This document shows positions 18,944 to 28,326 of a stretch of DNA of 64,000 nt, in pieces. The translations under genes and the position numbers were made by a program. Origin of the DNA: Acetobacter vaccinii (GTDB taxonomy: Bacteria > Pseudomonadota > Alphaproteobacteria > Acetobacterales > Acetobacteraceae); contig NZ_CP043506.1 in assembly GCF_008365315.1 (NCBI RefSeq), positions 867,001 through 931,000 of the forward strand, written 5' to 3'. The notes beneath the pieces are model-generated. The model had not been told where the DNA came from. It made no database searches and saw only the letters and a list, made by a program, of their open reading frames with translations. Every line of letters starts with the position of its first letter. Position 1 is the stretch's first letter.

Positions 18944-20125
18944 GTGACTATACGCTCCCTCTCCCTCCGCCCGGTCCTGCTGTCGGCAGTTGCCCTCCTG
19001 GCTCTGGAAGGCTGTAAACCCAGCAATGCACCCCCCCAGCTTCCGCCCCAGCCTGTTGGTGTTGTCACACTGACACCGCAGGCCGTGGCCGTGCATACCA
19101 GCCTGCCAGGCCGAACCGACGCTTTTGAAATCGCCCATGTACGCCCCCAGGTGACAGGCGTGATTGAAAAGCGCCTGTTTGTCGAAGGCTCCGATGTCAA
19201 CGCAGGCGAGCAGCTCTACCAGATCGACCCCTCACGCTATCAGGCCACTTATGATTCTGCCCGCGGGCAGTTGCTCCAGGCCGAAGCCACCGCCGCCACA
19301 GCCAGCGCCAAGGTTGCGCGCTACCGTGTGCTGGTGCGCGACCACGCGGTCAGCAAACAGGATTATGACGACGCCGTAGCCGCCGAAAAGCAGGCCCGCG
19401 GGCAGATCCTGACCGCCAAGGGCCAGGTGGAAAGTGCCCAGGTTGACCTGGCCTATACCCGCATGCACGCCCCCATTTCCGGCCGGATCGGCCGTACGTT
19501 GATGACGGTAGGTGCGCTTGTCACCTCCAACCAGACCAGTGATCTGGCTGTCATCACCCGGCTGGACCCCATCTATGTGGACGTCAACATGCCTGCCGTC
19601 ACCCTGCTGCGCCTGCGGCGGGAAGTCGCCAGCGGGCGCATCCACCCCCAGCCTGACGGCAAGGTGCCTGTTGTCCTGACCATGGATGACGGTGCTGCGT
19701 ATGAGCAGAGCGGGCGCATGGCGCTGTCCGAAGTCAACGTTGACACCAGCACGTCAACCGTTGTTGTCCGCGCCATCATGCCCAACCCGCAAAAGCTGCT
19801 GCTGCCTGGCATGTATGTCCACGCCCAGCTTGACGAGGGCACAGACCCGCAGGCCCTGCTGGTCCCGCAGGAAGCTGTCAGCCGCAATACCCATGGTGAC
19901 CCACAGGTCTGGGTCGTGCAGCCCGACAACACCGCCAACCTGCGCGCAGTCCAGCTTGGACAGGCCATTGGCTCTGGCTGGCTTGTCACCGATGGCCTGA
20001 AAGCAGGCGAACGCGTGGTTGTCAGCGGGGTGCAGAAGATCACACCGGGGGCCAAGGTTACCCCGCATGAGGCAAAGCCCCAGCCCGCATCCGACGCCGC
20101 AACCCCGGCCAAGAACGGACAGTAA
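18944..20125 (+). CDS. RND efflux periplasmic adaptor (AcrA/MexA family lipoprotein)
   Basis: The adaptor links the inner-membrane RND pump to the outer-membrane channel. From GTG 18944 the 393-residue protein has a lipoprotein signal with lipobox LEGC near residue 26. It then shows the family order: a split lipoyl domain (VRPQVTGVIEKRLFVEGSDVNAG), alpha-helical hairpin, second lipoyl half (YTRMHAPISGRIGRT), beta-barrel and membrane-proximal domain. Upstream in-frame codons run through the promoter and palindrome, so the longer frame is rejected. It is followed five bases later by the pump gene. Confidence 0.9.
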   Translation: MTIRSLSLRPVLLSAVALLALEGCKPSNAPPQLPPQPVGVVTLTPQAVAVHTSLPGRTDAFEIAHVRPQVTGVIEKRLFVEGSDVNAGEQLYQIDPSRYQATYDSARGQLLQAEATAATASAKVARYRVLVRDHAVSKQDYDDAVAAEKQARGQILTAKGQVESAQVDLAYTRMHAPISGRIGRTLMTVGALVTSNQTSDLAVITRLDPIYVDVNMPAVTLLRLRREVASGRIHPQPDGKVPVVLTMDDGAAYEQSGRMALSEVNVDTSTSTVVVRAIMPNPQKLLLPGMYVHAQLDEGTDPQALLVPQEAVSRNTHGDPQVWVVQPDNTANLRAVQLGQAIGSGWLVTDGLKAGERVVVSGVQKITPGAKVTPHEAKPQPASDAATPAKNGQ

Positions 20126-20130
20126 CCCCC

Positions 20131-23100
20131 ATGTCGCTCTCGCGTTTCTTCATCAACCGGCCCATCTTTGCCTGGGTCATAAGCCTTATCATCATGCTGG
20201 TGGGGGGGCTGTCCATCTTCAAGCTGCCTATCGCGCAGTATCCCAGCATTGCACCACCGCAGATCGCCATTACCGTTACCTATCCCGGTGCTTCGGCCGA
20301 TACGGTCAACGATACGGTTGTACGCCCGATCCTGCAGCAGATGTTCGGGCTGGACCATCTGGAATACATTGCCTCGCAGTCCTATGCGTCTGGCCAGATG
20401 GAAATCGACCTGACCTTCGCCCAGGGTACGAACGTCGATATCGCGCAGGTGCAGGTGCAGAACAAACTGCAGCTTGCCCAGCCCAAACTGCCGACCGAAG
20501 TGACCGCCCAGGGGCTGAGCGTTACCAAAGCCGTCAAGAACTTCATGCTGGTGATCGGGTTTATCTCCACCGATGGCAGCATGTCGGGCAGTGACATTGC
20601 GGAATATGTGGCCTCCAACATCTCCGACCCGCTCAGCCGCGTGACCGGGGTGGGTGACCACACGCTCTTTGGCTCTGAATATGCCATCCGTATCTGGCTG
20701 GACCCGGACAAGCTGTTCCAGTACGGGCTGACCATCAAGGATGTCGAAACCGCCATCCAGACCCAGAACATCCAGGTCTCCTCCGGTGAGCTGGGCGGCC
20801 TGCCTGCCAAGAAGGGCATCCACCTTGATGCCACCATTGTTGGCCCGACACGCCTGACATCGCCCGAAGAGTTTGAGAAAATTCTGCTGCGCGTGCAGCC
20901 CGATGGGTCGCAGGTCCGTATCCACAATGTCGCCAAGGTCGAACTCGGCCCGCAGAGCTACAACACGGATTCCTTCTATAACAACCAGCCTGCCTCGGGC
21001 ATGGCGCTCAAGCTCGCCCCCGGTGCCAACCAGCTTTCGACCGAAGCCGCCGTGCGTGACAAAATTCACGAACTGGAACGCTTCTATCCGCCGGGCCTGA
21101 AAACCGTTTACCCGCTGGACACGGAACCCTTCATCACCCTGTCGATCGAAGACGTGGTGATTACCCTGCTTGAAGCCATTGCCCTGGTGTTCCTGGTCAT
21201 GCTGGTGTTCTTGCAGAACTTCCGTGCGACCCTGATCCCGACCATTGCTGTGCCGGTGGTGCTGCTGGGGACGTTCGGGCTGCTGAACGTGCTTGGCTAC
21301 TCCATCAACACCCTGACCATGCTGGCAATGGTGCTGGCCGTGGGCCTGCTGGTGGATGACGCGATCGTGGTGGTTGAAAACGTCGAACGCGTCATGACCG
21401 AGAAGAAACTCTCCCCGGTCGAGGCCGCGCGTGTCTCCATGGACGAAATCTCCGGCGCGCTGATCGGCATTGTGCTGGTTCTGTCGGCGGTGTTCCTGCC
21501 CATGGCGGCGTTTTCCGGCTCGGTCGGTGTTATTTACCGCCAGTTCTCCATTACCATTGTTGCGGCCATGTGGCTGTCGGTGCTGGTCGCACTGGTGCTG
21601 ACACCGGCCCTGTGTGCCACCATGCTCAAACCCGGCACGCATGAAAAAACCACAGGCGCTGCCGGGTGGTTCAACCGTAACTTTGACCGTGTCACCAAAG
21701 GGTATCTGCGCGGGGTGGAGTTCCTTATCCACCGTGCGGCCCTGTCCATGCTGGCGTTTGTCCTTATCTCCGGCCTGGCTGTGCTGCTGTTTACCCGCAT
21801 GCCGGGCGGCTTCCTGCCCGATGAGGATCAGGGGCTGATCTTCGGCCAGATTACCATGCCGCCCAACACGCCCATGGAGGAAACGACACGCCTGAACCGT
21901 GAGGTTTCAGACTACATCCTCAAAAGCGAAAGTGGCCTGGTTGAATCGGTTTACGCCATCAACGGCTTCAACTTCGCGGGGCAGGGTCAGAACTCGGCCG
22001 CCTTCTTTGTGCGCCTGAAAGACTGGAAACTGCGGCCCAAAGCCTCGCAGACCTCCTCCGCCATTGCCATGCGGATCATGCAGCACTTCTGGTTTGACCC
22101 GCGTGCGCAGATCTTTGCCATCAACCCGCCTGCCGTGCTGGAACTGGGCAACGCCACCGGCTTTGACCTGGAACTGGAAGACCGCGGCCACGTAGGCCAC
22201 CAGAAGCTGCTCGAAGCCCGTAACATGGTGCTGGGCATGGCCAGCCAGGACCCGCGCCTGATGGCTGTCCGCCCCAACGGGATGGAAGATGCAGCCCAGT
22301 ACCACCTTGATATCGACCGCGAAAAAGCCAACGCGCTTGGCATTACCGTGGACGACATCAACTCCACCATCGAAGGGGCGCTGGGGTCGATCTATATCAA
22401 CCAGTTCACCCACAACGAACGTGTGAAGCAGGTGTATATTCAGGGCTCGGCCGATGCGCGCATGCTGCCGCAGAACCTGGACAAATGGTACATCCGCACC
22501 GCAACCGGCACGATGGCGCCGCTGAACACCTTTATCAACGGGGTGTGGATCAGCGGTCCGCAGAAGGTCGAGAACTACAACGGATATAATTCCTACGAAA
22601 TTCTCGGCCAGCCTGCGGCGGGTTACAGCTCGGGTGACTCCATCAAGGCCATTATGGCAGTCCTGCAAAAGCTGCCCCAGGGCATTGGCTACGAATGGAC
22701 CGGCCTGTCGTTTGAGGAAATTTCGTCCGGCTCGTCCACTGGCTCGCTCTATGGTCTTGCGGGCATCGTCATCCTGCTCTGCCTTGCAGCGCTGTATGAA
22801 AGCTGGGCTATTCCGCTGGCGGTCATGCTGGTTATCCCCCTGGGTGTGCTGGGGGCGATCGGGGCTACCCTGTGGCGTGACATGAACAACGATGTCTACT
22901 TCCAGGTCGGGCTGCTGACCACGGTTGGTCTGGCGGTTAAAAACGCCATTCTTATCGTGGAGTTTGCCAAGGCCGGGTTTGAACAGGGCCACACCCTGCA
23001 AGAAGCCGTGCTGACCGCCGCGCGGGAACGCCTGCGCCCGATCCTGATGACATCCATCGCCTTTGTTGTGGGTGTGTTCCCGCTTGCCATTGCCAGCGGC

Positions 23101-23283
23101 GCTGGCTCGGCCTCGCGCCAGGCCATCGGCACGGCGGTGGTGGGCGGTATGCTGACTGCAACACTGCTGGCTGTGTATTTTGTGCCTGTCTTCTTCGTGC
23201 TGGTGCTGCGCCTGTTCAAGGTAACCCGCATGAGCGAACGCGCGCACTCTGCCCCCTCCCTGCCCTCAACCGGAAACGACTGA
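20131..23283 (+). CDS. RND multidrug efflux permease (AcrB/MexB, HAE1 family)
   Basis: The proton-driven inner-membrane pump of the tripartite system, 1050 residues, the usual size. N-terminal SRFFINRPIFAWVISLIIML, two large periplasmic loops, twelve membrane helices and the proton-relay aspartate pair in GLLVDDAIVVVENVERV near residue 408 are all present. The C-terminus RQAIGTAVVGGMLTATLLAVYFVPVFF matches the family. Adaptor, pump and outer-membrane factor are spaced by only five and four bases, so they form one operon. The substrate range cannot be told from sequence. Confidence 0.95.
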   Translation: MSLSRFFINRPIFAWVISLIIMLVGGLSIFKLPIAQYPSIAPPQIAITVTYPGASADTVNDTVVRPILQQMFGLDHLEYIASQSYASGQMEIDLTFAQGTNVDIAQVQVQNKLQLAQPKLPTEVTAQGLSVTKAVKNFMLVIGFISTDGSMSGSDIAEYVASNISDPLSRVTGVGDHTLFGSEYAIRIWLDPDKLFQYGLTIKDVETAIQTQNIQVSSGELGGLPAKKGIHLDATIVGPTRLTSPEEFEKILLRVQPDGSQVRIHNVAKVELGPQSYNTDSFYNNQPASGMALKLAPGANQLSTEAAVRDKIHELERFYPPGLKTVYPLDTEPFITLSIEDVVITLLEAIALVFLVMLVFLQNFRATLIPTIAVPVVLLGTFGLLNVLGYSINTLTMLAMVLAVGLLVDDAIVVVENVERVMTEKKLSPVEAARVSMDEISGALIGIVLVLSAVFLPMAAFSGSVGVIYRQFSITIVAAMWLSVLVALVLTPALCATMLKPGTHEKTTGAAGWFNRNFDRVTKGYLRGVEFLIHRAALSMLAFVLISGLAVLLFTRMPGGFLPDEDQGLIFGQITMPPNTPMEETTRLNREVSDYILKSESGLVESVYAINGFNFAGQGQNSAAFFVRLKDWKLRPKASQTSSAIAMRIMQHFWFDPRAQIFAINPPAVLELGNATGFDLELEDRGHVGHQKLLEARNMVLGMASQDPRLMAVRPNGMEDAAQYHLDIDREKANALGITVDDINSTIEGALGSIYINQFTHNERVKQVYIQGSADARMLPQNLDKWYIRTATGTMAPLNTFINGVWISGPQKVENYNGYNSYEILGQPAAGYSSGDSIKAIMAVLQKLPQGIGYEWTGLSFEEISSGSSTGSLYGLAGIVILLCLAALYESWAIPLAVMLVIPLGVLGAIGATLWRDMNNDVYFQVGLLTTVGLAVKNAILIVEFAKAGFEQGHTLQEAVLTAARERLRPILMTSIAFVVGVFPLAIASGAGSASRQAIGTAVVGGMLTATLLAVYFVPVFFVLVLRLFKVTRMSERAHSAPSLPSTGND

Positions 23284-23287
23284 GATC

Positions 23288-24808
23288 ATGGCCTTCTTTT
23301 CCCCCAACCGCCGCCCTGCCCGCCTGCGCGCCACGCTTTTAAGCGTGGCCGCCACACAGGCTCTGGCAGCCTGCACCATGATCCCTACCTACCACCGCCC
23401 CAAGCCGCCGCTGGCCCAGAACTGGCCCGCGTATGAAAAGACTGGAGACATCACAACCAACCAGGTTGCTTCAGACATCGGCTGGAAAGACTTTTTCATC
23501 GACCCACGATTGCAGGCCCTAATCGCCATTGCCATTCGTGAAAACCGGGACCTGCGCTCTGCCGCCGCCAGCGTGGCCGAGGCACAGGGCCAGTATGATG
23601 TCCAGCATGCCGGGCTCTTCCCCGCCATCTCGACCACTGGCAACGCCATGTACATGCAGCCGTCGGAAACGGCGGGGCTTAGCTTTGCCCCAGGGCTTGA
23701 GGCAGGCAAAAACCCCGGCACCTTCCGCTTCTATCAGGGCGGGATTGGTTTTTCGTCCTACGAGATCGACCTGTTCGGGCGCATCCGCTCCCTGACACGT
23801 CAGTCGGCTGAAAATGCCTTCTCGCAGGTGACCAACGTCCGCAGCGTGCTGATCAGCGTGGTGTCACAGGTCGCCATTGCCTACATCACCTGGCTGGGCG
23901 ACCGGGACCTGCTGGCCGTGGCCGAACAGACCCTGGCCAGCCAGCAGGAAACCCTGCGCCTGACGCAGAACAAGTTCCGCAATGGTGAGGCCGACATGCT
24001 GACCGTGCGGCAGGCCGAAACACAGGTGGAACAAAGTGCCGGGCTGCGCGCCGAAGCAACCCGCAAGGTCGAGCAGGACGAAAACCTGCTGGCCCTGCTG
24101 ATTGGCGCCCCTCTGCCCGCCACTCTGCCAGCCCCCCTGCCCCTGGGCCAGCAGACGACCCTGGCCGACCTGCCCGCGGGCCTGCCGTCTGACCTGTTGG
24201 AAAACAGGCCCGACATTGTCAGCGCGGAACACGCGCTGCTGGCAGCACAGGCCAACATCGGGGCGGCACGGGCCGCATTCTTCCCGCGGATTACGCTGAC
24301 AGCAACGGACGGGCTTTCCAGCCTCCAGTTCCACAAGCTGTTTACATCCGCCGCCACAACATGGGGGCTTAACCCCTCGCTCCAGATCCCGATCTGGACA
24401 TGGGGGCAGAACAGCGGGAATCTTGCGGCCTCCAAGGCACAGCGGGACAGCAAGGTCGTCACGTACGAAAAGACCGTGCAGACCGCCTTCCGGGAAGTGG
24501 CCGATGCTCTGGCCGCGCGCAAAGCCTATCTGGATGAAAAACGCCAGGCCGATGCGCTGACCGTTTCCGCTGCCGATGCCTACCGCCTTGCAAAACTGCG
24601 GTTTGATGCCGGGACAGACTCCTACCTGACCACCCTGGACTCTCAACGGTATTACCTGCAGGCCCAGCAGAACCAGATTACGGTTTCTGTTTCAAAGTAT
24701 CAGAACCTTGTCACGATTTACCGCAGCCTGGGTGGTGGCTGGAAAGACCACACCCCAGCCCCGACCGGGCAGGCACCAGCCGCAGCACCCACGCCACAGG
24801 CTGGCTGA
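23288..24808 (+). CDS. Outer-membrane efflux lipoprotein (NodT/OprM family)
   Basis: The outer-membrane channel of the efflux complex. The 506-residue protein has a signal with lipobox LAAC near residue 29. It contains two repeats of the TolC-type alpha-helical barrel (for example AANIGAARAAFFPRITLTA and LPSDLLENRPDIVSAEHALLAAQ), and ends with a proline/alanine-rich tail. It is the third gene of the operon and is followed by a clear terminator. Confidence 0.93.
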   Translation: MAFFSPNRRPARLRATLLSVAATQALAACTMIPTYHRPKPPLAQNWPAYEKTGDITTNQVASDIGWKDFFIDPRLQALIAIAIRENRDLRSAAASVAEAQGQYDVQHAGLFPAISTTGNAMYMQPSETAGLSFAPGLEAGKNPGTFRFYQGGIGFSSYEIDLFGRIRSLTRQSAENAFSQVTNVRSVLISVVSQVAIAYITWLGDRDLLAVAEQTLASQQETLRLTQNKFRNGEADMLTVRQAETQVEQSAGLRAEATRKVEQDENLLALLIGAPLPATLPAPLPLGQQTTLADLPAGLPSDLLENRPDIVSAEHALLAAQANIGAARAAFFPRITLTATDGLSSLQFHKLFTSAATTWGLNPSLQIPIWTWGQNSGNLAASKAQRDSKVVTYEKTVQTAFREVADALAARKAYLDEKRQADALTVSAADAYRLAKLRFDAGTDSYLTTLDSQRYYLQAQQNQITVSVSKYQNLVTIYRSLGGGWKDHTPAPTGQAPAAAPTPQAG

Positions 24809-24836
24809 AGCAGTTTTTTCCTGACCGAGCATATGC

Positions 24837-24872
24837 AAAAGGCCGCGTGTATAACGCGGCCTTTTGTTTTTT
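24837..24872 (+). terminator. Rho-independent terminator of the RND operon
   Basis: AAAAGGCCGCG pairs with CGCGGCCTTTT across a 7-base loop and is followed by further T-rich sequence (TTTTGTTTTTT overall). A textbook terminator; because of the A run it may also work on the minus strand for the convergent repeat-protein gene. Confidence 0.9.
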
Positions 24873-24956
24873 AGAGCAGTCTGTTCCGGCCTGCATGGGC
24901 AGGCACAAACAGGAAGGACGCTTCCCCACCCGCATCAAAGCGCAGGCATAAGCTCC

Positions 24957-26192
24957 TTACTTGGGGGCGACTTCCGTCTGGGACAGCCTGAGCATCCACA
25001 ACCGGGCAATGTCATAGGCGTTGCTGGTTTCAGGCACCAGCGCCAGTGCGGACAGGGACGCAGCCTTCTGCCCCGCCTGCATATAGGCAAGGCCAAGGTG
25101 CAGGTTGGCAATGGCGCTATCACGCACGCCCTTGTCCAGTGCCTGACGCATCAGCGCCAGCCCTTTCTGGGTTTCCCCAAAGGTGACGTCATTATAACCG
25201 ACCAGAAAAAGCTCATCCCCGGTTTTCTGGGCCTGAGCCTGTGCTTCATCGGCAGCACTGCTGGCCTTGCGCTCGGCCACAGTTTTTTCAACCATCGCTT
25301 TCAGGCGCGCCTGACGAGGGGCCTCGGGACCCACACCCAGCACACCCTGCTTGTAGCCCTGATCCATCAGATCAAGCGCAAGCTGGGGCAGGCGAAGCTG
25401 CATGGCAATTTCTGTCATGTCCATGAAATCAACCGGACGCAGCGTGTCGCCCACGGCCACACGAATACGGTAAACATCCAGTTGCAGCGCGGGCGGCAGG
25501 GTCTTGTTGGTCACAAGCCCATGCAGCAGCAGCGCCCAGTATTCCTTTTTGGGGTAATACGTAGCCAGCAGCAGATAGGCATGTGTGGCCTGGGCCGGGT
25601 CGTTCAGCGCCGTGGCGCTGGCCGCCATCATCTGCAACTCGGATTCCTGCGGCTTGCGATGGGCCTTGTTATCCGCCGCCACAATGGCTTTTACAGTCTG
25701 GATGACGTTGGGATAATCCTTTTGCAGGTAATAGGACTGTACCAGCAGCAGTTGCATCTGCGGGGTTGGCCCAGCCTCGTGCATGTAACGCTGGATACCG
25801 GCAATGGCGCGGGGATAGTCCTTGGCACTATAGGCCATGGTCGCCTCGGACAGCAGCATCTGGTGCCGCAGGGCGGGCGGGGTGCGGGGTGATGCAATCA
25901 GCTTTTCATAAGCGGACAGGGCCGCAGCCGTATCACCCGACTGGCTGGCCACCGCAGCCTGCATCTGTGCAATGACATAGCTGTCGTAATCGCTCTTGTT
26001 CCCCAATGCGCTGGCCGCCTTAACCGCCTGCATGGCCTTGGCATAATCATGCGCGGCCAGAGCAGACTGGGCCTGCTGCAACGTCGCCCCGACATCAGTG
26101 CTCAGGGTATCAGCAGCACGGGCGGCAAGAGGCGACAGGCTGGCCAGCGCCACACCAGCGCACAGGGCATACAGGCGAAGACGATATGTCAT
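24957..26192 (-). CDS. Secreted TPR-like repeat protein of the TonB/ExbBD operon
   Basis: A 411-residue protein with a signal peptide (LYALCAGVALASLSPLAARA, cleavage near residue 26). The rest is almost wholly helical, with tetratricopeptide-like repeats such as AQSALAAHDYAKAMQAVKAA, AYEKLIASPRTPPALRHQML, TMAYSAKDYPRAIAGIQRY and GLAYMQAGQKAASLSALALV. It is the last gene after tonB-exbB-exbD-exbD with a 138-bp gap. A periplasmic scaffold helping the Ton complex is a plausible inference, but the family has no function I can name. Confidence 0.7.
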   Translation of the reverse strand: MTYRLRLYALCAGVALASLSPLAARAADTLSTDVGATLQQAQSALAAHDYAKAMQAVKAASALGNKSDYDSYVIAQMQAAVASQSGDTAAALSAYEKLIASPRTPPALRHQMLLSEATMAYSAKDYPRAIAGIQRYMHEAGPTPQMQLLLVQSYYLQKDYPNVIQTVKAIVAADNKAHRKPQESELQMMAASATALNDPAQATHAYLLLATYYPKKEYWALLLHGLVTNKTLPPALQLDVYRIRVAVGDTLRPVDFMDMTEIAMQLRLPQLALDLMDQGYKQGVLGVGPEAPRQARLKAMVEKTVAERKASSAADEAQAQAQKTGDELFLVGYNDVTFGETQKGLALMRQALDKGVRDSAIANLHLGLAYMQAGQKAASLSALALVPETSNAYDIARLWMLRLSQTEVAPK

Positions 26193-26330
26193 GATGAGCC
26201 TTTCGACGTGAATTTGAATGTAAAAATGCCGCAGCGCGGCAGCATGTCATGCAAGCCATGACGGGCGGACACTCAGGGTCCGCCCACAGTCACACCCAAA
26301 GCAGGGTGGAGCAACCTTAACAGGACGTGC

Positions 26331-26771
26331 TTACTGCACGAACTGTTCCTGCCCTGTGATGCCGAGCTTTGTGACGCCGAGACGCTGTGCGTCGGCCATG
26401 ACGTGGATGACCGTCTTGTAGCTGGCCAGCCGGTTGGGCTGGATGTGGAACTCGGGGCGGAAGTCCTCAGGCCCCGTGGCAATCTGCCGCAGCCGGGCCT
26501 GCAGGTCTTCCTCCGTTGTCACGGGTTCCCCGTTCCAGCTCAGGCTGTTGTCAAAGTCGATCCCAAGCGTCACAACCGGCACCTCAACTGTTGGCGGCGG
26601 CGGGTTGCCCTGTGGCAGGTCTATCGCAACGGACTGCGTCTGCAGCGGAATGGTGATGATCAGCATGATCAGAAGCACCAGCATCACGTCAATCAACGGG
26701 GTCGTGTTGATATCAACAATGCCTTCGTCTTCCGTCGTGCTCGACGACCCGACATTCATGCCCATGGCCAT
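26331..26771 (-). CDS. exbD: ExbD-family energy-transduction protein (second copy)
   Basis: A 146-residue protein with one N-terminal membrane helix. The functional motif DINTTPLIDVMLVLLIMLIITIP holds the membrane aspartate that carries protons in ExbD/TolR proteins, and a periplasmic domain follows. It follows another exbD by 69 bp. The two copies are clearly different in sequence, so they are not a recent duplication. Confidence 0.92.
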   Translation of the reverse strand: MAMGMNVGSSSTTEDEGIVDINTTPLIDVMLVLLIMLIITIPLQTQSVAIDLPQGNPPPPTVEVPVVTLGIDFDNSLSWNGEPVTTEEDLQARLRQIATGPEDFRPEFHIQPNRLASYKTVIHVMADAQRLGVTKLGITGQEQFVQ

Positions 26772-26840
26772 TTACTCTCTTCTGCGCCTCTGCCCTCCTC
26801 GGGCCGGGCGAGAGCACCGGGGGGCAGCGCCCCCACAGGC

Positions 26841-27269
26841 TCAGTTGTCCTTCGGCTTCTCGGTAATGAAGTCCACGTGGTAGATCCCGGCCTGCTGGCA
26901 CGCAGCAACAATCCGGCCCACGGTTTCATACTTCACCGCCGCGTCACCCCTGATCTGGATCTGCGGCTGGGGCTTGAGCACAGCCACTTTCTCAAGCTGG
27001 CTTTCAAGCTCCTCCTGCCCATGCAGCGCCGTCTGGTTCCACCACACATGCCCGTCCGACGTGACGGCAACAACAATGTTGCTGACCTGTGTCTTGGTCG
27101 GCTGGCTCAGGTCCTTGGGCAAGCTCAGCTTGACCGTGTGGGTCGCAACAGGGATCGTGATCAGGAAGATGATCAGCAGCACCAGCATGACATCGACAAG
27201 CGGGGTGGTGTTGATGGCGGAGACGACCTCGTCCTCCCCCCCATCACCGCCGCCGACATGCATCCCCAT
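26841..27269 (-). CDS. exbD: ExbD-family energy-transduction protein (first copy)
   Basis: A 142-residue bitopic membrane protein. The motif INTTPLVDVMLVLLIIFLITIPV includes the proton-carrying aspartate. The periplasmic part contains NQTALHGQEELESQLEKVA and VGRIVAACQQAGI, as in ExbD. It begins three bases after the exbB stop, so it is probably translationally coupled. An N-terminal GGDGGEDE acidic stretch precedes the membrane helix. Confidence 0.93.
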   Translation of the reverse strand: MGMHVGGGDGGEDEVVSAINTTPLVDVMLVLLIIFLITIPVATHTVKLSLPKDLSQPTKTQVSNIVVAVTSDGHVWWNQTALHGQEELESQLEKVAVLKPQPQIQIRGDAAVKYETVGRIVAACQQAGIYHVDFITEKPKDN

Positions 27270-27272
27270 GCG

Positions 27273-28241
27273 TCAGCCCACCCGGTTGGAGGCGGTCGCC
27301 GTCGTGGGGGAGCTGTCAGGACGGACCTGAATATGCTCCACCGCACCATGGCGCACGCCACCGATCAGAATGGACTGCAGGTCGTCCGCAAAGTCGCGCA
27401 CCTGGTCCATGGCGCCCTTGTTGCGGCGCACCAGCAGGTTGTAGCCCAGCACCGCGGGCACAGCCGTGGCAAGGCCGATGGCGGTCATGATCAGCGATTC
27501 ACCCACAGGCCCGGCCACCTTGTCGATGGAGGCCTGACCGGCAATGCCGATGGCGGTCAGCGCGTGGTAGATCCCCCAGACCGTGCCGAACAGCCCGATG
27601 AAGGGAGAGGTGGAGCCCACGGTACCCAGAAAGGCCAGGCCCTTTTGCAGGCTGTTCTGGATGTTGTTGACCGCGCGCTGGATGGACATGCCCGTCCAGC
27701 TATGCAGGTCGATGCTTTCCTGCATCGTGCCTTCGTGGTGCTCGGCAGCCGCAATGCCGGTGTCGGCGATGTAGCGGAAGGGCGAGGTGCTGGACAGGGC
27801 GGCCGCCCCTTCCTGAATGCTCTGCTTGGTCCAGAAGCTGCGCACCGCGTCCTTGCCAGCGGCAAACAGGCGAGCCTGCTCGATGAACTTGGTGATCATG
27901 ATATACCAGGTGCCCAGCGACATCAGCAGCATGATCAGCAGCACGCCACGGGCGATGACATCACCATTGCTCCACAGTGCTCCCAGCCCGTAGGGGTTGG
28001 CCTCGGCCTGCGGGGCCGCGGCGGGGGCTGGGGCCTGTTCGGTCGGGTTGGCCACCGGAGCCACGGGGGCGGCCGGGGCTTCAGCCTGCGGGGCGGCGGC
28101 CTGCGGCTGGGCCGGGGCTGTCTGTTCCGTGCCCTGGGCCGGGCTGGCCGCGTCCTGCGCCATGGCGGCGGCGGGCAGGCCTGCGCCCAGCAGCGCCGCG
28201 AGGGCCAGGGCGGAAAGCGAAGAGCGGGACAGTCTGGTCAT
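27273..28241 (-). CDS. exbB: ExbB / MotA-TolQ-ExbB proton channel protein
   Basis: ExbB forms the pentameric inner-membrane channel that with ExbD energises TonB. The 322-residue protein starts at ATG 28241 with a signal-like helix (LSALALAALLGAGLPAAAMA). An Ala/Pro/Gln-rich linker of about 70 residues follows, then three membrane helices and the family core GLFGTVWGIYHALTAIG and GESLIMTAIGLATAVPAVLGYN. The N-terminal extension is typical of the longer alphaproteobacterial and pseudomonad ExbB proteins. It lies between tonB and exbD. Confidence 0.93.
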   Translation of the reverse strand: MTRLSRSSLSALALAALLGAGLPAAAMAQDAASPAQGTEQTAPAQPQAAAPQAEAPAAPVAPVANPTEQAPAPAAAPQAEANPYGLGALWSNGDVIARGVLLIMLLMSLGTWYIMITKFIEQARLFAAGKDAVRSFWTKQSIQEGAAALSSTSPFRYIADTGIAAAEHHEGTMQESIDLHSWTGMSIQRAVNNIQNSLQKGLAFLGTVGSTSPFIGLFGTVWGIYHALTAIGIAGQASIDKVAGPVGESLIMTAIGLATAVPAVLGYNLLVRRNKGAMDQVRDFADDLQSILIGGVRHGAVEHIQVRPDSSPTTATASNRVG

Positions 28242-28326
28242 CGTATGCGAAATCCTCGTCCTGGAGACCCGCCCGGCGGGCAATGGCGCGTGCGGGGGAA
28301 GGGTTGGTGTGGGGGGCATGGGGTGG

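Noticed and set aside
19573..21732. A 719-codon open frame antisense to the RND adaptor and pump genes
   Set aside because: Composition (Asp/Gly/His/Gln-rich, no domains) is typical of an antisense shadow; the plus-strand genes are clear family members.
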